The notes: generated by a model from the sequence alone, not told the origin. A DNA stretch of 43,361 nucleotides from JANPLN01 sp041736155 (GCA_041736155.1 JBGSUL010000125.1:1-43361), one strand, 5' to 3'. Shown: positions 32,400 to 40,282, counted from the stretch's first letter. Numbers and translations: made by a program.

Positions 32400-33476
32400 C
32401 TAGTATTGAAAGCGGAGCTTTTTATTCAGCTCGGGTGGCAATACGGGAAGCTGCGACTTCGGAATCAAGAACGTGCTCAGATTAAACAGATCGGTAAAAA
32501 TCTTGTGCTTATCAGCCGCCGCCGCCAAGTACTTGTGTCCTGCTGATCCACCGGTGCCCATCTTGGCGCCGAGCATACGATGGGCCATCATGGCATGACG
32601 TTGTCGCCACATGGTGAAGTTTTCATCGATGTTTTGCAAAGACGTGATGAGATGAAAGGGCGCTTGAAGAAGAGGCTCATCGCGATAGAGTTGAATAAAC
32701 AACGCCGCCTGCAAAGCTTTATGGCTTAAACGCCAAAGGCCATTGTCCTGCATTTTTTTGTATTCTTCTTCGTTAAAGATCGAATGAAAACTCTCGCGAG
32801 AAGATTTAATGCTGTCGAGATGTTGTTGAGTACTTTCCGCATCCAGTCCGGCTTGGCGAATGGCTTGCTCGTTTTCGTCGAACATCTTTTCCACTTGCGC
32901 GCGATAACTCTGCCAAAAATTAAACGTATCGGTGGTGATAAATGGCATGCGCTCCAGCCATTTTTCCAAATAGCCAAAAAGATGTTGAGCCTCTTCGGCG
33001 TCTTTGACCGCGGGCTTTTCTTCGTCTTTTAAAAAGTTTTTATAATCTTGGTTATTAAATTTTAAACGACGGACCAGGCCCAGTTTGTTTTCCACAAGAC
33101 GGAACTGATGACTTTGAAAACCCGAGGCAGGGAACAGAAAATCGCGGAACTCGAGAAAATCCATGGGAGTCATGGTTTCGAGCACATCCACTTGTTGGAT
33201 CAAAAGTTTTTGAATTTCGATGACACGATGAAAACGGCTGACCATTTTAAGCATATGGCCTTCATCGATCGTCGGTTGCGAGAATAAATCGAGAGCGCTA
33301 TCAAGCTCCCACAGAATTTGTTTAAACCACAGCTCGTAAACTTGGTGGACGATAATAAATAGCATCTCATCGTGGGCGGGTTTGCCGTACTCGATGCCCT
33401 TAGGGGATTGCAAATTCAGGATTTTATCCACCCCGAGATAGTCAGCGTAATTCACTTTGGGATAGGGCTTTTTCAT
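32400..33476 (-). CDS. kynA: Tryptophan 2,3-dioxygenase, long (eukaryote-like) form
   Basis: This 358-residue heme enzyme oxidises L-tryptophan with O2 to N-formylkynurenine. The active-site helix HDEMLFIIVHQVYELWFKQ holds the distal His that matches His76 of human TDO. The heme-ligand region reads MWRQRHAMMAHRMLGAKMG followed by TGGSAGHKYL. Many bacterial TDOs have about 280 residues; this one has the longer middle region and the C-terminal LFNLSTFLIP block of animal TDO. It is the last gene of a leftward cluster with ltaE-like, hutG-like and sodB genes; the gap upstream is 14 bp and GAGGTGATCG precedes the ATG. No formamidase or kynureninase of the usual type lies nearby. Confidence 0.96.
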   Translation of the reverse strand: MKKPYPKVNYADYLGVDKILNLQSPKGIEYGKPAHDEMLFIIVHQVYELWFKQILWELDSALDLFSQPTIDEGHMLKMVSRFHRVIEIQKLLIQQVDVLETMTPMDFLEFRDFLFPASGFQSHQFRLVENKLGLVRRLKFNNQDYKNFLKDEEKPAVKDAEEAQHLFGYLEKWLERMPFITTDTFNFWQSYRAQVEKMFDENEQAIRQAGLDAESTQQHLDSIKSSRESFHSIFNEEEYKKMQDNGLWRLSHKALQAALFIQLYRDEPLLQAPFHLITSLQNIDENFTMWRQRHAMMAHRMLGAKMGTGGSAGHKYLAAAADKHKIFTDLFNLSTFLIPKSQLPVLPPELNKKLRFQY

Positions 33477-33490
33477 CGATCACCTCGGGT

Positions 33491-34552
33491 TTATGACTTT
33501 AAGGTTTCGATCTTTGCGATAAAAGCGTCAACCTCTTCTTGCGTGGTGCAAAAAGATGTCATGAGGCGGCATTCAAAAGTCTTCTCATCCCAGACGTAAA
33601 AAAAGAACTCCTCGCGGAGTTTTTTGATCCATTCTTGGGGAATCAGGCAAAAGACCGCATTGGATTGCACTGGATAGAGAGGGGCGATTCCGCACTGTTC
33701 TTGCAATTTTTTCCCTAAGTACTGAGCCATGGCGAGTTGTTTTTGAGCGATGTCTTTCCACAAAGGCGCTTCCGCGAGGGGAGTCGCTAAGAGTGGAGCA
33801 GTTAAATATGTCAGAAACGCGTGGGCCAGAAAGCGAGTTTTAGAGGGCAACTGCATGGCTTGTTTGCGACGAAAGCGAAAGTTCTCATTGAGCTCAGGTC
33901 GGTTGAGAATGACCAACTCGCCAAAGAGAAGTCCATTTTTAGTTCCGCCAACAGTAGCCACGTCGGCAAAGCTAAGGATCTTGGAAAAATCACAATCCAG
34001 AGCGGCGCAGGCATTCCCGAGACGGGCCCCATCGATATGTAAATAGAGTTTTTCCTGATCACAGAGCGCACGTAACTCAGTGAGCTCTTGCAGTGAGTAC
34101 ACGGTGCCGAGTTCCGTGGGTTGCGTGATGCTCACCATTTTTATTTGGTTGTGATGTTGATCGCCTCGGCGAATCAAAGCCGCTTTGACATCGGCGACAC
34201 TGAGTTTGCCGTCTTTGTGGGGAATTGGGATCAATTTACAGCCCACAAACTTTTCGGGAGCGCCACATTCACTCTCATAGAGATGAGCCACATCCGTACA
34301 GACCACAGAATGAAAAGACTCAAGGGCTGCCGAAAGGCAAAGAACATTGGCTGCGGTACCGTTAAAAACCAAATGAGAATCAACCGCTTTCCAATTTTTT
34401 TGAATCCATTTTTTAAGTTCTAAAGAGGTGGGATCGGTATCGTAGCTGGGAGCATATTTTTCTGAAACATCCAAAAGACTTTGCAATATCTGTGGATGAA
34501 CACCGGAGTGATTGTCGCTGCCAAAGCTGATGAGGGAAGGTTTTTTTGCCAT
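33491..34552 (-). CDS. ltaE: Threonine-aldolase-family PLP enzyme
   Basis: This 353-residue fold-type I PLP enzyme belongs to the L-threonine aldolase/beta-eliminating lyase family. Visible features are the N-terminal SFGSDNHSGVHP, HLVFNGTAANVL (the phosphate-binding region), HIDGARLGNACAAL (Asp contacting the PLP ring) and VATVGGTKNGLLFG with the Schiff-base Lys. Family members cleave L-threonine to glycine and acetaldehyde, often with loose specificity. It sits between hutG-like and kynA genes with gaps of 8 and 14 bp, so the substrate may be linked to amino acid breakdown. A kynureninase-like role is a speculation. The Shine-Dalgarno site is weak. Confidence 0.88.
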   Translation of the reverse strand: MAKKPSLISFGSDNHSGVHPQILQSLLDVSEKYAPSYDTDPTSLELKKWIQKNWKAVDSHLVFNGTAANVLCLSAALESFHSVVCTDVAHLYESECGAPEKFVGCKLIPIPHKDGKLSVADVKAALIRRGDQHHNQIKMVSITQPTELGTVYSLQELTELRALCDQEKLYLHIDGARLGNACAALDCDFSKILSFADVATVGGTKNGLLFGELVILNRPELNENFRFRRKQAMQLPSKTRFLAHAFLTYLTAPLLATPLAEAPLWKDIAQKQLAMAQYLGKKLQEQCGIAPLYPVQSNAVFCLIPQEWIKKLREEFFFYVWDEKTFECRLMTSFCTTQEEVDAFIAKIETLKS

Positions 34553-34560
34553 GGATCTAA

Positions 34561-35532
34561 TTAGCTATGAATGAAATGGTGAAGAATTTGTGCCGCCCAT
34601 TTCGATGTGCGATCGTCGATATCGAGTGCTGGGGAGACTTCATAAATTCCCAGACAGCGAACATCCACGCGTTTTTTCAAAAGGCTGAGCAAAGTTAAAA
34701 AAGGCGCAGCGTCTAATCCTGCTGGCCAACTTTGGCTACAGCCCGGGGCGACGCTATTTGCAAAACCATCGATGTCGACGCTTAAGTATGTTGGGCGCGG
34801 TGGCACGAGGAGGTGAGCGATTTTGGCAAAAAATGTTTGCGCCCAGTTTCCTTCACTGATGAGATCTTCGAGAAAATAAACATACGGCGTTTTTTTCAAA
34901 ACCCACTCGACATGATGAGGACTGTTGCACTGGCGTTGCAAACCGACTTCGACAAAATCAAAAGTGGGTACATTGGGTTGCGTAAGCAAACGGTAGAAGG
35001 GCGTTCCGCTCGAAAGTCCTTGCTCCGTGGAGCGCACATCGAGGTGAGCATCAAAGTTAATAATCAGCGGTTTGTATTTGGAGTTTTGGCAGCTTTGCAA
35101 AAAACCAAAGCCATCGGCAAACGCGTAATCATGTCCGCCGCCCAAGCCCAACCAAACCGTGTTCGGTGTTTGCAGAGTTTTTGTTACAGCTTCCGCCACG
35201 TGCGTGTGGCGCTTTTCTAAAGGCGAAGACAGAGATAAATTCCCCTCATCCTTTAAATTGTAATCCGGAATAATTTTTGTCGGAGTGGTTTTGTAAAAGT
35301 ATTTACGAATGACATCCGGGGCGAGCTTAGCGCCTAAACGACCGCCATTGATTTGAATCCCTTCATCATCGGGATAACCCGCCACATGATAAGTGCGGGC
35401 GTTTGCGATATTTTTATCAGCTGGTTCGTTTTTTTGGATCCGTTCGTTGTTCTGAACGAGTTCGCCTAGGCGCAGATCCCCTGTTTTCGTCGACTTAAAA
35501 AAAAGTTCTGGAGCGCAGGGGATAAAACTCAT
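34561..35532 (-). CDS. hutG: Ureohydrolase family protein, formimidoylglutamase-like
   Basis: This 323-residue member of the arginase/agmatinase/formimidoylglutamase superfamily has the full set of Mn-binding residues: GLGGGHDYAFADG (His), NFDAHLDVRS (DxHxD) and LSVDIDGFANSVAPG (DxD). SSGTPFYRLL matches the formimidoylglutamase branch (HutG), which releases formamide from N-formimidoyl-L-glutamate in histidine breakdown. No other hut gene is nearby. The start is ATG 35532, following GGAATTTTG; the stop of sodB lies 12 bp upstream. An agmatinase-like or formamide-hydrolysing role is possible and was considered because of kynA in the same cluster. Confidence 0.82.
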   Translation of the reverse strand: MSFIPCAPELFFKSTKTGDLRLGELVQNNERIQKNEPADKNIANARTYHVAGYPDDEGIQINGGRLGAKLAPDVIRKYFYKTTPTKIIPDYNLKDEGNLSLSSPLEKRHTHVAEAVTKTLQTPNTVWLGLGGGHDYAFADGFGFLQSCQNSKYKPLIINFDAHLDVRSTEQGLSSGTPFYRLLTQPNVPTFDFVEVGLQRQCNSPHHVEWVLKKTPYVYFLEDLISEGNWAQTFFAKIAHLLVPPRPTYLSVDIDGFANSVAPGCSQSWPAGLDAAPFLTLLSLLKKRVDVRCLGIYEVSPALDIDDRTSKWAAQILHHFIHS

Positions 35533-35544
35533 CAAAATTCCAAC

Positions 35545-36123
35545 TTACTTCATTTGTTTGCTAGCGTAATCCCAATTGACCAGTTTCCAAAAAGCTTCAA
35601 TGTAAGTGGGGCGTGCATTGCGGTAGTCGATGTAATAAGCGTGTTCCCAAACATCGCAAGTCAAAAGCGGTGTTTGATTTTTTGTCAGTGGGCATCCTGC
35701 ATTGGCCGTTTGCTCAATCGTTAATGAGCCATCTGGATTTTGCACGAGCCACGCCCAACCACTGCCAAACTGTGTTTGCGCGGCGGCCGTGAATTTTTCC
35801 TTGAACGTCGCAAAAGAACCAAAAGTTTTAGTGATAGCTTCGGCCAATTTTCCGGTGGGCTCGCCGCCACCTTTGGGTTTTAAGCAATTCCAATAAAATG
35901 TGTGGTTGTAAACTTGTGCGGCGTTGTTAAAAATTCCGCCTTGCGCTTTTTTAATAATGTCTTCGAGCGTGCTATTTTCAAACTCAGTGCCTTTGATCAG
36001 ATTGTTGAGGTTGGTTACATAAGCGTTGTGATGTTTGCCGTAGTGATACTCGATGGTTTCGGGAGAAATAATAGGTGCCAATGCATCTTTTGAGTAAGGG
36101 AGTTCGGGAAGTGTAAAAGCCAT
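35545..36123 (-). CDS. sodB: Iron superoxide dismutase
   Basis: This 192-residue Fe-type superoxide dismutase converts superoxide to O2 and H2O2. The four metal ligands are visible: the His in YHYGKHHNAY, the His in QVYNHTFYW, and the Asp and His in DVWEHAYYIDYRN. The Fe-type marker AQTQFGSGWAWLV has Gln in the N-terminal half of the motif. No signal peptide is present, so it is cytoplasmic. A strong AAGGAGG site precedes the ATG. It is the first gene of the leftward cluster that continues with hutG-like, ltaE-like and kynA genes. Confidence 0.96.
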   Translation of the reverse strand: MAFTLPELPYSKDALAPIISPETIEYHYGKHHNAYVTNLNNLIKGTEFENSTLEDIIKKAQGGIFNNAAQVYNHTFYWNCLKPKGGGEPTGKLAEAITKTFGSFATFKEKFTAAAQTQFGSGWAWLVQNPDGSLTIEQTANAGCPLTKNQTPLLTCDVWEHAYYIDYRNARPTYIEAFWKLVNWDYASKQMK

Positions 36124-36151
36124 ATTTGCCTCCTTAAAAGGTTATCCTCTA

Positions 36152-36179
36152 TTCATACCAAGTAGTTGTTGAAATGCAA
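36152..36179 (-). promoter_or_regulatory. Candidate promoter for the sodB cluster
   Basis: On the minus strand a -35-like TTGCAT (36179-36174) is 16 bp from a -10-like TATGAA (36157-36152), about 30 bp before the sodB ATG. An AT-rich stretch with partial similarity to a Fur box (near 36170-36186) overlaps the -35 region but is not a good match. Confidence 0.4.
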
Positions 36180-36345
36180 ATGATAACGGCTCTGGCCGCT
36201 AAAAAATTTTGCACAAAATCCTGATTTTTATAACGAATTCAAAAGACCTCTGCATTTTTGTAAGTATTTGTCAGTTGTGAGTGGGAAAGGGGTCGAAGAC
36301 TATGAGGTGCGCATTCAGCGCAATCTAACCTTGAGGGGGGAAAAG

Positions 36346-36918
36346 ATGTTTAAATATTTAGTTACGTTATTATTTGCGGTGTCGGTAATCAAAGCTGAAG
36401 CCAAAGTGGATGCTGGGGATGTCTTTGTGGGCATTATCGGCGGGATTATTATCGGTAATATTATTAAAAACCATAATAATAAGAACGACGATCATTGGGA
36501 CAGTGCTTGGCAAAATTCTGACAAGTTGATCTTAAAAGATACCGGCAACAAATTAGTTATGGCCAGTGTCACGTTGCCAGCCAATGGCGGTTGGGACTCT
36601 GTGCGTTTTCCCAATTGCGAAAAACCTTCGGCCAACAAACGAGTCGATAAACTTCTTTTTCGTGTGGATGTCTCTGACGTGTATGTGCGTACTGTGGAAA
36701 TCACTTACCACAATAATGACGTGGAAAGAGTTCCAGTGAATAGAGGCTTTCGCAATCAAACAGCCTCTGATTGGTATGAAGTTGCTCGCGGTAATCGTTG
36801 CGTAAAAGAAATTCGCGTGAGTGGAGAAGGCCTGATCACTAAAGGTGTGAGTCGCCGTTCCGTGCTCACGTTTGTGGGGCTCAAAAGTAATTCATTCACT
36901 TTGGGTGGATCTTTCTAA
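36346..36918 (+). CDS. Secreted beta-rich protein of unknown function
   Basis: This 190-residue protein has a signal peptide (MFKYLVTLLFAVSVIKAEA) and then a Gly/Ile-rich segment (FVGIIGGIIIGNIIKN) that may be membrane-active or packed in an oligomer. A beta-sandwich-like domain follows, with two Cys (FPNCEKP and GNRCVKEIRVSG). The pattern VKEIRVSGEG is loosely similar to DUF2541-like proteins, but this is weak. The start is set at ATG 36346 because GAGGGGGG precedes it; the frame is open upstream to a TTG. Two hairpins follow the stop. Confidence 0.75.
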   Translation: MFKYLVTLLFAVSVIKAEAKVDAGDVFVGIIGGIIIGNIIKNHNNKNDDHWDSAWQNSDKLILKDTGNKLVMASVTLPANGGWDSVRFPNCEKPSANKRVDKLLFRVDVSDVYVRTVEITYHNNDVERVPVNRGFRNQTASDWYEVARGNRCVKEIRVSGEGLITKGVSRRSVLTFVGLKSNSFTLGGSF

Positions 36919-36933
36919 TCATCATTTAAATCG

Positions 36934-36960
36934 AGATCCCGTCGCCTAGACGGGATCTTT
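36934..36960 (+). terminator. Hairpin 1 after the secreted-protein gene (terminator-like)
   Basis: AGATCCCGTC-gccta-GACGGGATCT (36934-36958) is a perfect 10-bp stem followed by only TT, so it is terminator-like but weak. It starts 15 bp after the stop at 36918. Confidence 0.6.
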
Positions 36961-36965
36961 AGTCG

Positions 36966-36992
36966 AGATCCAGTCTAGGTGACTGGATCTTT
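36966..36992 (+). repeat. Hairpin 2, a covarying duplicate of hairpin 1
   Basis: AGATCCAGTC-taggt-GACTGGATCT (36966-36990) repeats hairpin 1 after a short gap. One base pair of the stem is exchanged (C-G in copy 1, A-T in copy 2), so pairing is kept. It lies about 70 nt before the M14 peptidase start. A third, shorter hairpin, CTCTC-gatt-GAGAG (37001-37014), follows. Confidence 0.6.
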
Positions 36993-37058
36993 GATAGACT
37001 CTCTCGATTGAGAGGCGTCCACTTAAAAAACAGGTCTGATTTTTTTGTGGGGGTTTCG

Positions 37059-38237
37059 ATGAGAAAGTATGGGTGGATTGCGTTACTTTTGACGTTGATG
37101 GTGAGCACGGTTGCCAATGGGGCCGATCTGCTGTGGTTAGAGATCAAAGCACAAAATGTCAAAGAGCGAACACACTTGGCCTCAATGGGTTTAGACATTG
37201 TCGCGGTGGAAGCCGATCGTGTGATCGTGCTCAGCGAAAAAAATCCTATGCAGTTAAAGCAAATGGGTGTGCAAGTTTTAGCGCAATACCCACAAAGAAT
37301 GTCGCCATTTGATTTTCCGCAAAATGATAGCAAATTTCATAATTATACGGAACTGAGCCAGGAGCTGGAAAGTCTTGTGCAAAAGTATCCCAAGATTCTC
37401 TCGTGGTCGTCCATGGGACAGACGGAAGAGCAGCGCCATTTGTGGATGGTGCGTGTATCGGCGAACGATGATGTAAAACCGGCGACAGTGTTTATGGGTG
37501 GACATCACGCCCGCGAGCATGTGTCTATGGAGGTGCCGCTGCGTCTTTTGCAATATTTAGTGGATGAATACCAAAAACAAAATCCGCGCATTGTTTCCAT
37601 GCTGAATAACTACGAAATTTTTATCGCGCCGATGATCAATCCCGACGGTGCAGAGTACGACGTGGCGTCGGGTAAATATCAGAGCTGGAGAAAAAACCGT
37701 CACCGAAACTCCGACGGTGTCTATGGAGTCGATCTTAATCGCAACTATGGTTTCGGTTGGGGCGGAGAAGGTGCCAGCACCTCCACCCATGATGAAACCT
37801 ATCGCGGGCCAAGTGCGTTTAGCGAAAAAGAAACGCAAGCCGTGCGCGATTGGATTATCGCGCATCCACAGTTGCGAATGCTTTTAAGCTATCACACCTT
37901 CTCGCAATTGGTGATGTGGCCGTGGGGACATATCGAAGACAACGTTCCCAACGCCAAAGATCTCGCCGTGTTTGAAAAGATGGGTAAGCAAATGGCAAAG
38001 TTAACAGGCTACAAAGCAATGAAGTCAGGAGATCTTTATCTGGCCAGCGGCGACACCTGTGATTGGGCCTATGGAGAGCGCGGAATTTTTGCGTTCACCT
38101 TTGAGTTAGACCCGAAAGAGTTTTGGAGTGGTGGCTTTTACCCAGGTCAAGGCGTGCTCGATAGCGTCTTCCAAAAAAATCTCGAGCCTGCACTGTATAT
38201 GATCGAGTCCGCGGACAATCCGTATAAGAGGATGTGA
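37059..38237 (+). CDS. Exported M14-family zinc carboxypeptidase
   Basis: This 392-residue protein has a signal peptide (RKYGWIALLLTLMVSTVANGA), an N-terminal prodomain-like region of about 90 residues, and an M14 carboxypeptidase domain. Zinc ligands are in GGHHAREHVSMEV (HxxE) and SYHTFSQ (His). The substrate-binding segment is RKNRHRNSDG with GVDLNRNYGFGWG, and the catalytic Glu is in AFTFELDP. Such enzymes release C-terminal residues from peptides. In a predator this fits digestion of prey protein, but that is inference. The start is ATG 37059, after GTGGGGGTTTCG; an upstream TTG frame is not needed. Confidence 0.93.
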   Translation: MRKYGWIALLLTLMVSTVANGADLLWLEIKAQNVKERTHLASMGLDIVAVEADRVIVLSEKNPMQLKQMGVQVLAQYPQRMSPFDFPQNDSKFHNYTELSQELESLVQKYPKILSWSSMGQTEEQRHLWMVRVSANDDVKPATVFMGGHHAREHVSMEVPLRLLQYLVDEYQKQNPRIVSMLNNYEIFIAPMINPDGAEYDVASGKYQSWRKNRHRNSDGVYGVDLNRNYGFGWGGEGASTSTHDETYRGPSAFSEKETQAVRDWIIAHPQLRMLLSYHTFSQLVMWPWGHIEDNVPNAKDLAVFEKMGKQMAKLTGYKAMKSGDLYLASGDTCDWAYGERGIFAFTFELDPKEFWSGGFYPGQGVLDSVFQKNLEPALYMIESADNPYKRM

Positions 38238-38295
38238 GGTCGTTTGGCTGAGTGCCAACATTCTTATTGACAATTTTTTACGTCAATTCGTCCGA

Positions 38296-38622
38296 CTATT
38301 TTTTGAGGTGGGGGTCTTTTGTTTCAGTTGATTCCGATCTTTTCTCGATAACAACAGAACAATTGGGTTTAACGATGAGATGATACGTGATCTCATCAAT
38401 TCTTTCTTCTTGTAGAATAGACACCTTAAACACATCGGTAGACACCATATGAATGCCCTGGATTCCGCCGCCACCCGCTGGTTTATAAGTCTTTAAGAGA
38501 TCTTTGAGAATAACATCAAACATTTTCTTTGATTTCTGAACGGGTGAATGATGGCAGGCGTAGGTGCTGGAGTAGAAAAGATAAGATGCTAAAAAGAGGG
38601 AGATCCATTTTAATATTACCAT
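38296..38622 (-). CDS. Small secreted protein
   Basis: This 108-residue protein has a hydrophobic signal segment (VILKWISLFLASYLFYSS) followed by TYACHHSP; the Cys could be a lipidated residue, but the lipobox is poor. The rest is soluble with a Gly-rich patch (KPAGGGGIQGIHMV). No family was recognised. ATG 38622 is preferred over an upstream in-frame start that would put a charged segment before the signal. The last codon lies close to the M14 peptidase stop region and is convergent with it. Confidence 0.6.
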   Translation of the reverse strand: MVILKWISLFLASYLFYSSTYACHHSPVQKSKKMFDVILKDLLKTYKPAGGGGIQGIHMVSTDVFKVSILQEERIDEITYHLIVKPNCSVVIEKRSESTETKDPHLKK

Positions 38623-38676
38623 AAGTCTATTCTCACAGGGATAGGTGTCGATGGTCAAATATGTTTTTAATCTGCA

Positions 38677-38719
38677 ACTTATTAGTAACTACTGTTGTGG
38701 GGAACTAATACTAATAAGT
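38677..38719. repeat. Inverted repeat at the 3' end of a lipoprotein gene
   Basis: ACTTATTAGTA (38677-38687) pairs perfectly with TACTAATAAGT (38709-38719) across a 21-nt loop. It overlaps the last codons of the leftward lipoprotein gene and has no T-run after it, so it is not a classical terminator. Confidence 0.45.
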
Positions 38720-39258
38720 GGGGAGTTTGTAGCTAAGCCGCCTTGTCTAATTTCGATTTTATCGCAGGCAGAAACATTACCTCCACGGCGACTTTCGAGC
38801 TTTTTACAGTGGGGAAAGATTTTTTGCAGTTGTTCAATGGTTGAGTTTGCAGGGATTGGTTTGCCTGCATATTCCAAGCATTGAATGAAGGCGGGTTCCG
38901 CCTCAATCTGTACCACTTTGTCGTTAGCCAGGGTCACTAAAAAAGGTCCAACCAGAAAATCTTCTGTAGAATTTTTGAATTGCTTTATTTTAAGACCACT
39001 TTGTAAAAGATTTCCTTTTGGCATATTGAGTACGATGGAGCCGATGCCTACTCCGGGAACGACGATTGATGGGCAGGTAAATCCTTCGAGACTGCCATTT
39101 TTACCACTGAAATAATCCACAGTTTCCATTTCAGGTTCTGCAGGCTTTGTCGGCTCCAAGTTTGGCTCAGATTTTAGCGTAATTTCAGGCGTAGGTTTGT
39201 TAGGTGTACAGGCGGCAAGAGTTAAAAAGACAGAGAGAATTAAGCTTATGTTTTTCAT
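38689..39258 (-). CDS. Lipoprotein of unknown function
   Basis: This 189-residue lipoprotein has a clear signal peptide and lipobox (MKNISLILSVFLTLAAC). A Pro/Glu/Lys linker is followed by a compact domain with four Cys (FTCPSI, IQCLEY, PHCKKL, SACDKI), possibly two disulfides. No family was recognised. AAGG lies about 10 nt before the ATG. It stands between another small secreted protein and a gene remnant; both neighbours are leftward. Confidence 0.8.
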   Translation of the reverse strand: MKNISLILSVFLTLAACTPNKPTPEITLKSEPNLEPTKPAEPEMETVDYFSGKNGSLEGFTCPSIVVPGVGIGSIVLNMPKGNLLQSGLKIKQFKNSTEDFLVGPFLVTLANDKVVQIEAEPAFIQCLEYAGKPIPANSTIEQLQKIFPHCKKLESRRGGNVSACDKIEIRQGGLATNSPLISISSPQQ

Positions 39259-39311
39259 ATTAGAGCACCTTGATTTCTTTTATTACCAATGAGTCGCACA
39301 AAAATGTCAAT

Positions 39312-39480
39312 TCAGAAATCACTACCGTAGGCTGGATTCACGTCTACAGTAACTTCCCAATTCCATGGGTTATCGTCTGGGGCAAAGGATCTTGCAGATG
39401 TAAAGATGTTTGTTTTTGAATCTACAGATGTCCAAATATATCCATTAACAAAGTTAACAGCCAGAACCTCAAAAGAATTT
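39312..39480 (-). pseudogene. C-terminal remnant of a truncated gene
   Basis: In the minus-strand frame that ends at the TGA at 39312-39314, a coding-like peptide of about 55 residues is readable. It includes FEVLAVNFVNGYIWTSVDS and NIFTSARSFAPDDNPWNW. The frame has no start codon: it runs into the end of the Coq4-family gene, out of phase with it, and meets a stop about 17 codons further. It therefore looks like the 3' part of a gene whose 5' part was replaced. A half-palindrome CACTACCG lies in its last codons. Confidence 0.4.
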
Positions 39481-40171
39481 ATTGCTGCGGTAACGAATTG
39501 GTAGATGTGGGTATAAGGCCTTGATCAAGTTGCTGACGAATCCGTTCCACGGGAAGATGCATGATCTCATTCCAGTTGACAGCAAACAAAGGCGGCCATT
39601 TTTTTGAAAGCAGCCATCCGCGTGTGATTGCATCCAGAAGCGGTGGGAGCAGTGAAAGATCTTTGATAAGACAACGGAGGAAGGCTCCACCCATAAAGGC
39701 AACGGCCTGTGGAGATCTTAACTGCCCAAATTGAAAGGCGAGAATACCGATTTCGCCAGCCTCCGAGATATCAAAGTCCAAAACGATATGCCAAATATCA
39801 TGGGTTTGCTCGATGTGGTCCAAAATGACTTTGCCTTCGACGGGTGGATTGCTTCTGCGAAAGTAATTAGGGTCAAGATTCCCAGCCTTCATCACAGCCG
39901 CCAGCTCGTGACCAAGCGATCCTTTGGGGAGTTGTATCAAGCGATCTAAATCAAATTCAGCGACGGTATAGGGTTTATCAACTAAAGGAGCGGTGAGGGG
40001 GTTGGATCTAAGATGTTTTACGCCGGCCTGAAACAATCCGAGTTTGAGCAAGTTATCTGAGACTGCCAGCGCATGGGCCGTATTCTGTGGATTCCGTGCG
40101 AGCTTTAATAAATGATAGGCCACAAGGAAAATAGATTTTATCTTTGTGATCCGGTTAGTACTCGATTGCAT
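39479..40171 (-). CDS. Coq4-family protein
   Basis: This 230-residue protein matches the Coq4 family of ubiquinone biosynthesis. The metal motif HDxxHx11E is complete: H124, D125, H128 and E140 in THDIWHIVLDFDISEAGE. LPKGSLGHELAAVM is the other conserved block. Coq4 was long seen as a scaffold and has more recently been linked to the oxidative decarboxylation step at C1 of the ring. No other coq or ubi gene is near. ATG 40171 is the first ATG in frame; a TTG at 40207 is possible, and neither has a good Shine-Dalgarno site. The 3' end abuts a gene remnant, suggesting a rearrangement. Confidence 0.85.
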   Translation of the reverse strand: MQSSTNRITKIKSIFLVAYHLLKLARNPQNTAHALAVSDNLLKLGLFQAGVKHLRSNPLTAPLVDKPYTVAEFDLDRLIQLPKGSLGHELAAVMKAGNLDPNYFRRSNPPVEGKVILDHIEQTHDIWHIVLDFDISEAGEIGILAFQFGQLRSPQAVAFMGGAFLRCLIKDLSLLPPLLDAITRGWLLSKKWPPLFAVNWNEIMHLPVERIRQQLDQGLIPTSTNSLPQQ

Positions 40172-40260
40172 GGAAGCACGTTTAGTATGAACGGGGACAA
40201 TGTTCAATAGAGCGGCCCTTTTAAATCGCTCTGCGTCTTTGGATCGAACTTCAAGAAATG

Positions 40261-40277
40261 ACTACCGTAGCGGTAGT
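40261..40277. repeat. Palindrome family copy 2
   Basis: ACTACCG-tag-CGGTAGT is a perfect 7-bp stem with a 3-nt loop. It is the exact reverse complement of the core of copy 3 at 41289. It lies 5 bp after the stop of the leftward gene at 40283, between it and the Coq4-family gene. Confidence 0.8.
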
Positions 40278-40282
40278 AAAAA

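Noticed and set aside
39320..39330. CACTACCGTAG as a full palindrome copy
   Set aside because: Only one arm and the loop are present; the second arm is missing, so it is listed as a half copy only.
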